NCBI RefSeq assembly: GCF_014901205.1
Contig: NZ_JACNMU010000008.1
Coordinates: forward strand, 124,001-188,000
Direction: 5' to 3'
DNA: 64,000 nt
DNA from: Meridianimarinicoccus sp. MJW13
Lineage (GTDB): Bacteria > Pseudomonadota > Alphaproteobacteria > Rhodobacterales > Rhodobacteraceae
Numbering within the stretch: position 1 is the first letter of the stretch; every line of letters starts with the position of its first letter. The notes below the pieces were generated by a model. It had not been told where the DNA came from. It did not search any database and saw only the letters and a list, made by a program, of their open reading frames with translations. Position numbers and translations under genes: made by a program. Below are positions 1 through 7,877 of the stretch, one piece after another.

Positions 1-2
1 AC

Positions 3-803
3 CAGATGGGCTTCATCGGTGGCACGGACAACCACAACGGGTTGACCAGCGACGTTTCCGAGGATGATTTCATCGGCGGGCACGGGCCCGAGGATGGCAG
101 CGTAGAGCGTCGGCGAACTGCCGGTGTTGGCGGCTGGATCGACGGGATCGACCTGTCCATCGGCTCGCTCGCCGGGGTCTGGGCCGAGGAAAACACCCGC
201 GCGTCGATCTGGGATGCCATGAAACGGCGCGAAACCTTCGCCACCTCTGGCCCGCGCATCAAGGCGCGGATGTTCGGAGGGGCCGGGCTGGTTCCGGTAT
301 CCGATCCGGTGGATTTGGTCGCACAGGGCTACGCGGGCGGTGTGCCGATGGGCGGTGTTCTGGAGGCGGGCCAGACGGCGCCGACCTTTACCGTCTACGC
401 CGAGAAGGACCCCGATGGCGCCAATCTGGATCGCTTCCAGATCATCAAGGGCTGGGTCGATGCCGAGGGCGAGACACATGAACGGATCATCGATGCCGTC
501 TGGGCCGGGGATCGCACCCCCGACAGCGACGGCCAGTTGCCGCCGGTCGGCAATACGGTGGATCTGGAAACCGCGCTTTATACCAACGACATCGGGGCGC
601 CGATGCTTGTGGGAAGTTGGACGGATGACGATTTCGACCCGACGCAGGGCGCCTTCTACTATGGCCGCGTGATCGAGATCCCGACGCCGCGCTGGACAAC
701 GTATGATGCCGTCCGCAACGGCCTGCCCCTGTTGAAAGAAGTGCCCGCGACGATCCAGGAACGCGCCTGGACGTCGCCGATCTGGCACACGCCGGCAAAG
801 TGA
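3..803 (+). CDS. DUF3604 family protein, C-terminal part (5' end outside window)
   Basis: The frame is open to the left edge, so the start lies before the window; about 266 residues remain, ending at TGA 801-803. DUF3604 proteins are related to PHP-type metal-dependent hydrolases, but no reaction is established to my knowledge. Visible family features are a GTDNHNG segment in the first residues (Asp/His of the kind that bind metal), then GVGGWIDGID, a TFATSGPRI segment, and a C-terminal part that reads like a beta-rich accessory domain. A gene for an outer-membrane barrel begins only 11 bp downstream, so the two are probably co-transcribed. The family call is by recognition; the substrate is unknown. 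Confidence 0.75.
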   Translation, partial: QMGFIGGTDNHNGLTSDVSEDDFIGGHGPEDGSVERRRTAGVGGWIDGIDLSIGSLAGVWAEENTRASIWDAMKRRETFATSGPRIKARMFGGAGLVPVSDPVDLVAQGYAGGVPMGGVLEAGQTAPTFTVYAEKDPDGANLDRFQIIKGWVDAEGETHERIIDAVWAGDRTPDSDGQLPPVGNTVDLETALYTNDIGAPMLVGSWTDDDFDPTQGAFYYGRVIEIPTPRWTTYDAVRNGLPLLKEVPATIQERAWTSPIWHTPAK

Positions 804-814
804 GGGGGACGACA

Positions 815-1798
815 ATGCACAGGGTCCGCCCCGCCATCGCCAGCCTTGCGCTGCTGCTGGCCGCCGCGTCCGGCGCCCATGCGGTCGAGGGCGGCATGGG
901 CGCCTATCTTCTGGGATCGCGGACCACATTTTCCGGGATCGTGCCGGGACCGGGCACATATGTCGGGTTTGACGTGGTGACCTCCGAGGGGTCGGTTCAA
1001 GGTCTCTCGCTCGCCGGGTTGCCCATTCGCGCGGACACGAAGATCGACCTGACGTTTGCCAAGCTCAGCGTCACGCAAGTCTTCGACACAACCCTGTGGG
1101 GCGGCACCCCTGCCCTCAACATCAACATCCCCTATGTCTTCGACGCGAAACTGTCGTTCATCGGGCAAACACCGCCCATCGACGGCATTCCGATCACCGA
1201 CACAACCTCGGGGGTGGGCGATGTCACGGTGACCGGTGTGGTTGGCTGGCATCGCGAGAATCTGCATTACAGTGCCGCCTTGTCGGTTTTTGCGCCGACG
1301 GGCAGCTACAGTACAGCTACGATAGATGTGGCCAACCGCACCATCGACGCGCTGAACACCGGCAAGAACATCTGGTCGATCCAGCCGGTCTTCGCGATCA
1401 CCCATCTGGATCCTGCGACGGGGGTGGAGCTTTCGGGTTCGGCCAGTGTGCTTTTCAGCACGCGCAATCAGGCCACCGACTACCAGAACGCACCGGCGGT
1501 CAACCTTGAGGCGGCGGTTCTTCAGCACCTGAAGTCCGGCTGGGCCTTCGGCGCGACCGGCTATGCCTACAAGCAGATCGGAGACGACAGCGGCTCTGGC
1601 GCCGAGAACACCAAGGCCTTTCTGGGCGCCGACAGCCTGAGCGCCCAGGTGTTCGGTCTTGGACCCATCGTGACCTACGCCGGGGCCAACCTTTTCGGAA
1701 ACGACGTGAGCTTCCAGTTGAAATACTACAGCGAATTCGGCGCCAAGCGCCGGTTCGAGAGCAACACGCTCTGGCTGAATGCGTCTCTCGCATTCTGA
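815..1798 (+). CDS. Outer-membrane barrel of the phenol MetA-pathway (SphA-like) transporter family
   Basis: A 327-residue exported protein. The chosen ATG (815) follows a GAGGGGG ribosome site and opens a clear signal peptide (short basic start, Leu/Ala-rich core, cleavage near AHA). An upstream GTG at 800 overlaps the preceding stop but would only add five residues. The rest is alternating beta-strand sequence with few Cys and ends in Phe (NASLAF), typical of an outer-membrane beta-barrel. This family is often annotated 'protein involved in meta-pathway of phenol degradation', a name taken from context; the likely role is a channel for a hydrophobic or aromatic solute. It forms a unit with the DUF3604 gene before it. 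Confidence 0.7.
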   Translation: MHRVRPAIASLALLLAAASGAHAVEGGMGAYLLGSRTTFSGIVPGPGTYVGFDVVTSEGSVQGLSLAGLPIRADTKIDLTFAKLSVTQVFDTTLWGGTPALNINIPYVFDAKLSFIGQTPPIDGIPITDTTSGVGDVTVTGVVGWHRENLHYSAALSVFAPTGSYSTATIDVANRTIDALNTGKNIWSIQPVFAITHLDPATGVELSGSASVLFSTRNQATDYQNAPAVNLEAAVLQHLKSGWAFGATGYAYKQIGDDSGSGAENTKAFLGADSLSAQVFGLGPIVTYAGANLFGNDVSFQLKYYSEFGAKRRFESNTLWLNASLAF

Positions 1799-1804
1799 GC
1801 GGAC

Positions 1805-1830
1805 CGGTCCCGCGTGGCCCCTGGGGACCG
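1805..1830. terminator. Hairpin between convergent genes
   Basis: CGGTCCC (1805-1811) pairs with GGGACCG (1824-1830) around a 12-base loop, placed between the barrel gene and the convergent transglutaminase gene. There is no T-run on either side, so intrinsic termination is only possible. Confidence 0.35.
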
Positions 1831-1843
1831 CCCGATCCGGTCG

Positions 1844-2728
1844 CTAGACCGCGGCGGGATCCGAAGACACATCAACCCTCACCACGACATCCATCGCGAT
1901 CAAATCGTCGGTTGCACCGGTAAAACTGCCGGTCACCGGCGTCACCTGCGCGATGTTTCGGGCGACGGCGACCGGGATCAGGTTCTGGGATCCGACGCTT
2001 CGGTTTGTGGGATCGAAGGCGATCCATCCGGCGCCGGGAAGATAGATTTCAACCCAGGCATGGGTCGAGCCGGAGCCCGCAGATCCCTGAAGGCTTTCTT
2101 GCGGATCGGACAGGTAGCCCGAGACGATGCGCGCCCCGAGACCAAGGTGCCGGGCGGCTTCCGCCAGCAGGACCGCAAAGTCCCGGCACGACCCCCACCC
2201 CCGATCCAGCGTTTCAGTCGGAGACTGGGTGCCTTCCATCTCGCGACTCTGATAGGAAATCTGCGCAAACACGCCATTGCTGATGTCCTTCAACAGCGAC
2301 AGCGTGTCGGTCGGATGCGCCATCACAAAACCCGCGACCCACCGGGAAAAGCGGCTTTCCGGATCGCCATATTGCGGGATCGTCAGCGCGCCCAGATCGG
2401 TCCATTCCTCGGCGGAATAGGTAAAGGGATATTCTGCGGCCGAGGCAGAGATGGCAAAGACCGGCCACGCCGGCGCACTCAATTCCAGACGTGCGCGGCT
2501 TTCGATCACCAGATGATCTGTGGACGCGTCAAAGGTGGCGGTCGCAATGGCGTTGCCGGCGACATCATGCGCCCATGTGACCGTTGCCGCCGGGGTGATG
2601 GATACCGCGTGCGAGAACAGCCGCAGCTCCCGCGTTTCGCGCGGGCGCAGCATCAACCGGTGCGGCCCGAGCGAGACCCGGTGGCGATAGCGGTAGGTGG
2701 TCTTGTGCAGGATATCGAGATGGGCCAC
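1844..2728 (-). CDS. Transglutaminase-like cysteine protease family protein
   Basis: A 294-residue cytoplasmic protein with an N-terminal beta-domain (residues about 1-130) followed by a transglutaminase-like papain-fold core. The catalytic triad is visible: Cys181 in GWGSCRDFA, His223 in STHAWVEIY and Asp239 in IAFDPTN. The start is set at GTG 2728, where the family-typical opening ([16 protein letters not shown]) begins; a longer frame from 2818 would overlap the next gene and reads like non-coding sequence. In bacteria these proteins are putative peptidases or amide hydrolases and are often beside circularly permuted ATP-grasp genes, but none is here. It is the last gene of a minus-strand run with the zinc-ribbon protein. 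Confidence 0.8.
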   Translation of the reverse strand: MAHLDILHKTTYRYRHRVSLGPHRLMLRPRETRELRLFSHAVSITPAATVTWAHDVAGNAIATATFDASTDHLVIESRARLELSAPAWPVFAISASAAEYPFTYSAEEWTDLGALTIPQYGDPESRFSRWVAGFVMAHPTDTLSLLKDISNGVFAQISYQSREMEGTQSPTETLDRGWGSCRDFAVLLAEAARHLGLGARIVSGYLSDPQESLQGSAGSGSTHAWVEIYLPGAGWIAFDPTNRSVGSQNLIPVAVARNIAQVTPVTGSFTGATDDLIAMDVVVRVDVSSDPAAV

Positions 2729-2777
2729 TGTGGGTTCCAATTCGGTTCGGAGACAAAAACGCGCCCGTCCTACGCCG

Positions 2778-2990
2778 TCAGCGGCGGCGGGTGCCGCCCG
2801 GGGTGACGGGCATGGCATTGCGCCAGACGTTGAGCCCCTTACAGCGGCGGCAGATGCGCTCTCCGAACCCCTCGCTCCAGAACACGGCCTCGCAGCGCAG
2901 GCACTGGCGCTCTCGCGGCACGTCGCCCGAGGCGCGCGCTGGCGCCTTGTCCGGCAGCGCCCTGTCAGCCTTGGGTTTCCTGATCGTCAT
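2778..2990 (-). CDS. Small zinc-ribbon protein
   Basis: A 70-residue basic protein with two CxxC pairs (Cys30/Cys33 in CLRC and Cys47/Cys50 in CRRC) 13 residues apart, which should hold one zinc ion. It begins inside the stop of the upstream gene (4-base ATGA overlap at 2987-2990), so it is translationally coupled to it. Lys/Arg-rich ends suggest nucleic-acid or protein binding, but no function is known. The very short intact frame, its coupling and its Cys spacing are the reasons to treat it as a real gene. Confidence 0.6.
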   Translation of the reverse strand: MTIRKPKADRALPDKAPARASGDVPRERQCLRCEAVFWSEGFGERICRRCKGLNVWRNAMPVTPGGTRRR

Positions 2991-3490
2991 GTTGCGCCTG
3001 TTGTCCGGGCGGTGTCCGTGGACAGTCCGCTGTTCGACGCAGACGGTGTGACTTCGTTCTGCGTGTCCTGGGTGGCCAACACGTCCCGCGCGCTGCGGCT
3101 CGATCGGTTTGGCCCCTGCCCGGAATAGAGATGGCGCAACTGGGCTTCCGAAACGCCGTCGGCCTCCATCACCAGACGGATCATCGGGTCGGCCAGCATT
3201 TCGTCAACAAAGTAGTCCGACAAGGCCTTGCCCGTCAGCTTGTCCATGGCGCGCGCAAAGTCCAGATCGGCAAGCGAAACGGTCAGGGTTCTGGCCAGTC
3301 CGGGATGCGATGTTCTGGGGTGCAGCTTCACCTGCACCGAAGCTTTCCAGGCCTCGGGCTGCAGATGATCCGGCGGCGACACCAATTCTGTCTCGATGGC
3401 ATACTCTCCCGCGGGAAGCGTTTCTTCAAACCCCGGAACACGGAACGGCCGGGTGAAGATGGCAACGGTCTTGCTGGTCAGGTCTTCCAT
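2987..3490 (-). CDS. Conserved hypothetical protein with F-x-L-PAGEY motif
   Basis: A 167-residue soluble protein of unknown function. The start at 3490 follows a GGAGGA ribosome site; the frame extends upstream but that part is Pro/Arg-rich and looks non-coding. The N-terminal third contains TLPAGEYAIETE, which resembles VLPAGDYEVLVEEE in the small protein encoded at 4829-5143, so the two share a short domain. The rest is mixed alpha/beta and the last 35 residues are Ser/Thr/Asn-rich and probably disordered. It is coupled to the zinc-ribbon gene by a 4-base overlap. Confidence 0.6.
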   Translation of the reverse strand: MEDLTSKTVAIFTRPFRVPGFEETLPAGEYAIETELVSPPDHLQPEAWKASVQVKLHPRTSHPGLARTLTVSLADLDFARAMDKLTGKALSDYFVDEMLADPMIRLVMEADGVSEAQLRHLYSGQGPNRSSRSARDVLATQDTQNEVTPSASNSGLSTDTARTTGAT

Positions 3491-3643
3491 CGGCGTGGTC
3501 CTCCGTGGTTTGGGTTTCGTGGGGTGCGGCGTTGGAAAGCCCGGCGGCAGCGGCGCCTGGCGCACCCACCAGGGGGGGCGCTGGCACCGCTGCCCGGACA
3601 GGCCGTGCACATGGCCGGTGACCGCAGCAAAATGGTCAAGATC

Positions 3644-4489
3644 CTATTGGTTCAGCACGCAGCGGCCACCTGACAGTTGGAAGTTCCTGTGGCATTCCCA
3701 CCGGTTCCCGGACCTGTCGATATGGGCGTTGGCGGGCAGTTCCAGCGGAACGCAGCCACCACCCGACCTTGAATAGCCCCGGTCACATTTCCAGCCCGGA
3801 CCATAGGAGGCATCGCTGAAATAGGCGTTCTCGGGAATGATCACGGCGGTACAAGCGTCGTTCTGTTCGACGTAGCCGCGCTCGCATGTCCAGGGCTGGC
3901 CATAGATCGATGCGTTCAGGAAGGCATTGTCGGGCACCACGATGGGCGCACATGCCTCGCCCACGGCCTCGAACCCCCGGTTGCATTTCCAGGATGCGCC
4001 ATAGGTATCATCCGACAGATAGGCATTGTCCGGCACGACGATTTCCTGACAGGCGTTGTCGACCTTCAGGTACCCGCGCAAACAGCGCCATCCCTGCCCC
4101 GAAGCTTCCAGATACCCGCCCTCGGGAACCGCCACCTCGGTGCACATCGCACCGTCGATTTCGCGATACCCGTGCAGGCATTCCCAGCCGTCGCCATAGG
4201 TCCGGTTCGTGGCGAAGGCATTCTCGGGGATGTCTATGGGCGTGCACTGATCGCCGTCGATCCGGAAGGTCAGGTCACACTCCCACCCATCGCCATAGCT
4301 TTTGGGATGCGCATTCTCGGGCATCGGGGCGCCAAACGATTGTGCAAGGGCCGGAAGCGCGAAAGCGGCGGACGCTGCCAGAACGCAAAAGATCGCCGAA
4401 CCGCGCGTGGCGCGCCAGAAGGCCGCCGTCCGGTTCCGAACCGGTCGGCCACCCTTGCGCGCCGCAGTTGTCCCGAGCCTACGAGGCAT
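3644..4489 (-). CDS. Secreted Cys-rich repeat protein (seven YG-x2-WxCxRGY repeats)
   Basis: A 281-residue protein with a long basic N-region, a hydrophobic signal core (about residues 30-49, cleavage near ALAQ) and then seven tandem repeats of about 33 residues. The repeat consensus is P-x-NA-x6-YG-x2-WxCxRGY-x7-C-x2-I-x-V, giving two Cys per unit, very likely disulfide-bonded after export. The chosen start (4489) overlaps the upstream gene by 11 bp; a longer frame to 4621 would lie inside it. I know no function for this repeat. The regular Cys pairs, aromatic residues and export signal suggest an extracellular or envelope binding protein. Confidence 0.65.
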   Translation of the reverse strand: MPRRLGTTAARKGGRPVRNRTAAFWRATRGSAIFCVLAASAAFALPALAQSFGAPMPENAHPKSYGDGWECDLTFRIDGDQCTPIDIPENAFATNRTYGDGWECLHGYREIDGAMCTEVAVPEGGYLEASGQGWRCLRGYLKVDNACQEIVVPDNAYLSDDTYGASWKCNRGFEAVGEACAPIVVPDNAFLNASIYGQPWTCERGYVEQNDACTAVIIPENAYFSDASYGPGWKCDRGYSRSGGGCVPLELPANAHIDRSGNRWECHRNFQLSGGRCVLNQ

Positions 4490-4832
4490 CCAGTTGCAAC
4501 CCTTCGATACAGGCCTGGGCAAGATCACGGTTCGGAGAGTCCGCCCCAGGGATGGTCGCCCAGCCCGCCGCCATGATCGCATCCCGGCGCTTGAAGGTGG
4601 AGGCCGCGCGGATCGTGGCAAGTTGTTCGATCCGGTCGGGATCGGTGCGCGCCTTGTCGAGGCAGACCGGCACCATCGCCGCTATCACCTCGTCACGCGC
4701 CATCGCGTTGGCCAGTTTGTCCGCGCTGCCGCCGGTCATCCAGCCGCCCCAGGAAAACCCGCCAACGCCGACGACGACAGCGCCGATCAAGGCGCCGTAG
4801 ATTCCGGGTTTCAGCCATTCGGGAGTGTTCAT
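4479..4832 (-). CDS. Small single-pass membrane protein, unknown function
   Basis: A 117-residue protein with a Gly/Val-rich membrane segment at about residues 10-31 and a C-terminal soluble part containing two Cys (Cys58, Cys108) and an Ala-rich helix (AASTFKRRDAIMAAGW). Similar 110-120-residue proteins with the same DEVxAAMVPxCLDKA pattern occur in proteobacteria without an assigned role. The ATG at 4832 overlaps the stop of the upstream gene (ATGA), which fixes the start. The frame is open further upstream but that part lies wholly inside the neighbouring gene. Confidence 0.6.
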   Translation of the reverse strand: MNTPEWLKPGIYGALIGAVVVGVGGFSWGGWMTGGSADKLANAMARDEVIAAMVPVCLDKARTDPDRIEQLATIRAASTFKRRDAIMAAGWATIPGADSPNRDLAQACIEGLQLDAS

Positions 4833-5143
4833 TTCAAGTCCTCCGGCGGAGAAAGCGCCGCCTCGCTGTGAGTGTTCTGATTCGTCATTGCCTGATCGCG
4901 GCGCAGCGCCGCTTTCAGGTCGTTCTCGGTGGTGGCGCGCATCTCGCTGCGCCCCGCATCTGCGCCCTTGCCTTCCACAAGCAGGTAGGTCGCCGTCCGC
5001 CGGTAAGCCTCGAAGCTGAGCCCCTGGAGGAGTTCTTCCTCGACGAGCACCTCGTAGTCGCCGGCGGGCAATACTCCCGCGTGGCCCAGCAGGCCAAACG
5101 CGTTGGCAAACGTCACCGTCGATCTTGACGATCGCATGTTCAT
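4829..5143 (-). CDS. Small hypothetical protein with LPAGDY motif
   Basis: A 104-residue protein with no signal or membrane segment. Its first half (TVTFANAF..VLPAGDYEVLVEEE) matches in pattern the start of the protein encoded at 2987-3490; the second half is charged and probably helical or disordered. It is the first gene of a run of overlapping minus-strand genes (4-base overlap with the membrane protein gene). Two ATG codons (5143 and 5137) are possible; the first is used here. Function unknown. Confidence 0.55.
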   Translation of the reverse strand: MNMRSSRSTVTFANAFGLLGHAGVLPAGDYEVLVEEELLQGLSFEAYRRTATYLLVEGKGADAGRSEMRATTENDLKAALRRDQAMTNQNTHSEAALSPPEDLK

Positions 5144-5358
5144 CCTGGGTCTCCGCAATGTTGGCAGATCCGTCGCTGACACCTGTCTGCACCCCCGGAT
5201 CACGGCGGCCGTCACTGTCGAACGATCTGTATTCTTCTACATCGGGAACCTTTGCCCGGCGCTGACGCAGGTTAGTCCCGGCCATCAAAATCCGGTTGGC
5301 CGGCGGTCAATGCGATCGAGGCGGGAGGGGCCCCGCAGGCGCCCGAAAGGCCGCAACC

Positions 5359-6093
5359 CTATTTCAACAGGGGCCCGGTCTGATCCAGATAGGCTGGATC
5401 GAACTCGGCAAGATCCACCAGCCTGCCGTAGTCGTGAATGGTCACATGGCCCTCGCGGAAGGTCACCAGACCGCTTTCGCGCAACTGCCGCAGGACACGG
5501 TTCACATGCACCGCACTAAGCCCCAGCGTGTCGGCAAGGTGATATTGCGTCAGCGGGCAGTCGAACCCTTCCTTGCTGCCCATGCCCACCAGCGCCAGCC
5601 GCGATCCCAGCTCCAGCAGGAAATGCCCCATGCGGGCATCCGCGTCGCGTCGGCCGATCCCGACCAGATGCTCCACCACCATCGCCTCATCCCGCGATGC
5701 GGCCCAGAGGATGGCAGTGGCAAGGCGCGGCGTCTGCGCGAATGCCGCCAGCAGATCCTCCGCCAGAACCTCGACGGCCTGGATGTTCACGATAGGCTCG
5801 AAACTGTGATCCGAGGTCCGCAGCAGAACGCTCCGCAATCCCAGGAAATCCCCCGGCACCTGGAAATCGACGATCTGGCGCGTTCCGTCCGGCTGGATCT
5901 TGTAGGAACAGACCCACCCTGACGACAGGATATAGGCGGCTTGTGCCGACTGGCCCTGATGCACCATATCCCGCCCCGCCACAAAGGAGCGGCGACGCTG
6001 GTGCAAGCCGTCCAGCACGGCCAGTTCAACCTCGGACAAGGCAACGAAGGCCGAAAGCTTGCGCGTGAGGGGGCTTTTCTCGACTGGTGTCAT
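5359..6093 (-). CDS. Crp/Fnr family transcriptional regulator
   Basis: A 244-residue regulator: N-terminal cyclic-nucleotide-like sensor domain (about residues 15-135) and C-terminal winged helix-turn-helix (about 150-230, recognition region LADTLGLSAVHVNRVLRQL). There is no N-terminal Cys cluster, so it is not an oxygen-sensing FNR; it resembles the Crp-like regulators that are abundant in this order. The start at 6093 (MTPVEKSPLT) matches the family; extending to 6222 adds unrelated sequence. It lies 215 bp upstream of the small-gene run at 5143-2778 on the same strand and is a candidate controller of it. No target site was identified. Confidence 0.85.
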   Translation of the reverse strand: MTPVEKSPLTRKLSAFVALSEVELAVLDGLHQRRRSFVAGRDMVHQGQSAQAAYILSSGWVCSYKIQPDGTRQIVDFQVPGDFLGLRSVLLRTSDHSFEPIVNIQAVEVLAEDLLAAFAQTPRLATAILWAASRDEAMVVEHLVGIGRRDADARMGHFLLELGSRLALVGMGSKEGFDCPLTQYHLADTLGLSAVHVNRVLRQLRESGLVTFREGHVTIHDYGRLVDLAEFDPAYLDQTGPLLK

Positions 6094-6245
6094 GGATCCT
6101 CCAGTCCAAAATGCGGTCCGCGCGCCGAAATCGGCCCAGAGACTGCTCTCGATCAGTCCAGCATAGACCATTTCCTGCAAGAAGTACCCATACGCAGCAC
6201 CGCATCCGATGCCCCGGATCACGTTGTGATGAAGGGAAAACCAAG

Positions 6246-6482
6246 ATGGTCACGGCGAACGAGCACGCAGGTCAGGCCGCCCTTTCGATCTGCGAGGCGC
6301 TTCTGCTTGCCCTGAACGATCACGGGGTTCTGCCGGAGCATGAGATCGTGGGAGTTCTGCGGGATGCTGCGGCAACCCACGAGAACGCCACCGGGACTGA
6401 GACCGAGATGGCGCGGCACCGGGCCGTTGTGGCCCTGATCAACGCAATCATCGACGGCGGCAACTCGATTGGGCGCGCGTGA
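6246..6482 (+). CDS. Small conserved hypothetical protein (78 aa)
   Basis: A short, mostly helical soluble protein (MVTANEHAGQ...) with a hydrophobic first half (ALSICEALLLAL) and a charged middle. The ATG at 6246 follows a GGGAAAACCAAG leader; the frame continues upstream but overlaps the promoter of the divergent Crp gene. Proteins of this size and pattern, often beginning MxTxExxxxxALSICEALLLAL, are common in Alphaproteobacteria as hypotheticals. No function known. It is divergent from the Crp-type regulator. Confidence 0.55.
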   Translation: MVTANEHAGQAALSICEALLLALNDHGVLPEHEIVGVLRDAAATHENATGTETEMARHRAVVALINAIIDGGNSIGRA

Positions 6483-6558
6483 CGCCCCCTGAACCAAAGC
6501 TGCCGGCAAGCGGCGGGCCAACCCGCATTGAAACCAACGGACAACGGAAGGAAAACCC

Positions 6559-6693
6559 ATGTCAAAAGGCGACAGGAAACGCAGCAACCGCGAAGTGAAA
6601 AAACCCAAGAAGACCAAGGAAAAGGTCGCGGCAACCGCCGATTTCGCCAAGGGAAAGACGGCGGTCAGTATCGGGGTCAAGAAAAAACCATAA
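6559..6693 (+). CDS. Very small Lys-rich conserved protein (44 aa)
   Basis: ATG 6559 to TAA 6691-6693 encodes 44 residues beginning MSKGDRKRSNREVKKPKK and ending in a GVKKKP tail, preceded by a GGAAGGAAAAC ribosome site. I recognise this as a short proteobacterial protein type (MSKGDRKxxNREAKKPKK...) usually too small to be called automatically. About a third of its residues are Lys or Arg, so it may bind RNA, ribosomes or another acidic partner, but no role is established. Confidence 0.6.
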   Translation: MSKGDRKRSNREVKKPKKTKEKVAATADFAKGKTAVSIGVKKKP

Positions 6694-7396
6694 CTCCGGT
6701 AGGTGGCGCAATCGGCCCGCAGAATGCAGTCCAGCGCCATCAGGGTGTTGGGGCAAGACATCCGCCGCACCGAAATATATCTGTCCGGACGAAGGGCGCT
6801 GCTGGGCTGGAGCGTGAGGTTTGCGCGGCATCAACCTTCAGTTCTGGGCGCGCGCCGTGAAATGCGCCCCGCCCCGCTTGTTCCGTGTTCCAAACGCGTT
6901 TGCGGGTTGGGGCGCGACGTGCGCTGACGCGCCGTTACCACGGCAACAGCCATGGGGCTACAACAGATACTGACCTGCTGGCGTTATTGAATGTCGGCTT
7001 GCCGATCGGGGTCCCGTTCCAGTCGCGGGGGGCATCTTCCTGACCGCGACGCTGAAAGTTGCAACCCGTCGGTTAGCGATGCCGCAGCATAAGCCCCGCC
7101 TATTCGCGTGGCCGGTGAGCCGTTTGCCATCTGCGCGGGCCTCCAACAGGCTGCGATGACCTACACGCCTGTCTGCGCCGATTTGGCTTTTCCAGACCAT
7201 TCCGCGCGAACTGGGTACACCGGGTATCAGGGTTGCCCTGACGGTCGGCACGGTCTTCACGGCAGTTCTGACCCCACTGGCCTTGCGAAAGCGCAGACCC
7301 GCGTCTGATGCCAGAACATGCGATGCGGGCTAGAGGTTCCTGGGGGTGTTGAAGGCAGGGGCTGTGCGCCCTCAAACCCGGCCGCAGATCAAGCCC
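6694..7396. other. 700-bp stretch with traces of decayed coding sequence
   Basis: No intact gene is convincing here. On the plus strand, pieces in different frames read like a broken membrane protein: LLALLNVGLPIGVPF (about 6978-7022), FLTATLKVATRRLA (about 7036-7078) and, best, a segment at about 7192-7305 reading IPRELGTPGIRVALTVGTVF followed by TAVLTPLALRKRRP. They are separated by stops and frame changes. I read this as a possible remnant of a transporter-type gene, but the evidence is only the look of the translation. Confidence 0.25.
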
Positions 7397-7711
7397 CTAG
7401 GATGCAATCGCCACAACCGAAGCCTCGCCCTCTCCCTTGTTGCGCGTGTAGCGCATACTGTCGCCGCGATATTCGATGATCTCGCAATCGAGACCGAGAT
7501 CCTCGCCATCCAGGGACGCAGTTCGGCAGAAATACCCATCTTCCCAATACCACTGCCCGGACAACTTGCCGGTCCCGGCCTGCCCCGTGATCCGGCCATC
7601 CGCGTGGATGACAAACCTGAGCCCGTCGCCAACCAGTTCCCGGTCGGCAAATCGTTTCAGAAACGCTGTCCGGGACAGCAGCCGTTGCCAATTTGGATTT
7701 GGAGATGTCAT
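7397..7711 (-). CDS. Conserved hypothetical protein with DGYFCR motif
   Basis: A 104-residue soluble protein. It carries RFVIHADGRITGQ, SGQWYWEDGYFCR and RYTRNKGEGEA, a beta-rich pattern (FxxxxDGxxxGxxxxxxxxGxWxWxxGYFCR) found in small Rhodobacterales proteins that some databases misname 'dihydrodipicolinate reductase'. No dinucleotide-binding motif is present, so that name should not be used. The ATG at 7711 is the only sensible start. No clear partner: the cyclo-ligase gene lies 166 bp upstream on the same strand. Confidence 0.55.
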   Translation of the reverse strand: MTSPNPNWQRLLSRTAFLKRFADRELVGDGLRFVIHADGRITGQAGTGKLSGQWYWEDGYFCRTASLDGEDLGLDCEIIEYRGDSMRYTRNKGEGEASVVAIAS

Positions 7712-7877
7712 GGCTTTATCCTAGCGGGCACGGCCGGGCTTCACCAGCCAATTGCTGCCCGGCGCAACCGGTGGCACGAAATACCCCGCTGCGCTGCAAG
7801 TCACCCGGTGCCGCCTATCGCGATCCGGAAGGCATCGCATTGACAGCGATCCTCTGTACGACCGTCCAAGGGGAACA

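Noticed and set aside
5144-5288. Possible small minus-strand gene beginning MMAGTNLRQRR
   Set aside because: It is in frame with the 117-residue membrane protein and would have to read through the whole overlapping gene 4829-5143; no ribosome site of its own was convincing and the overlapped part looks like an alternate frame.
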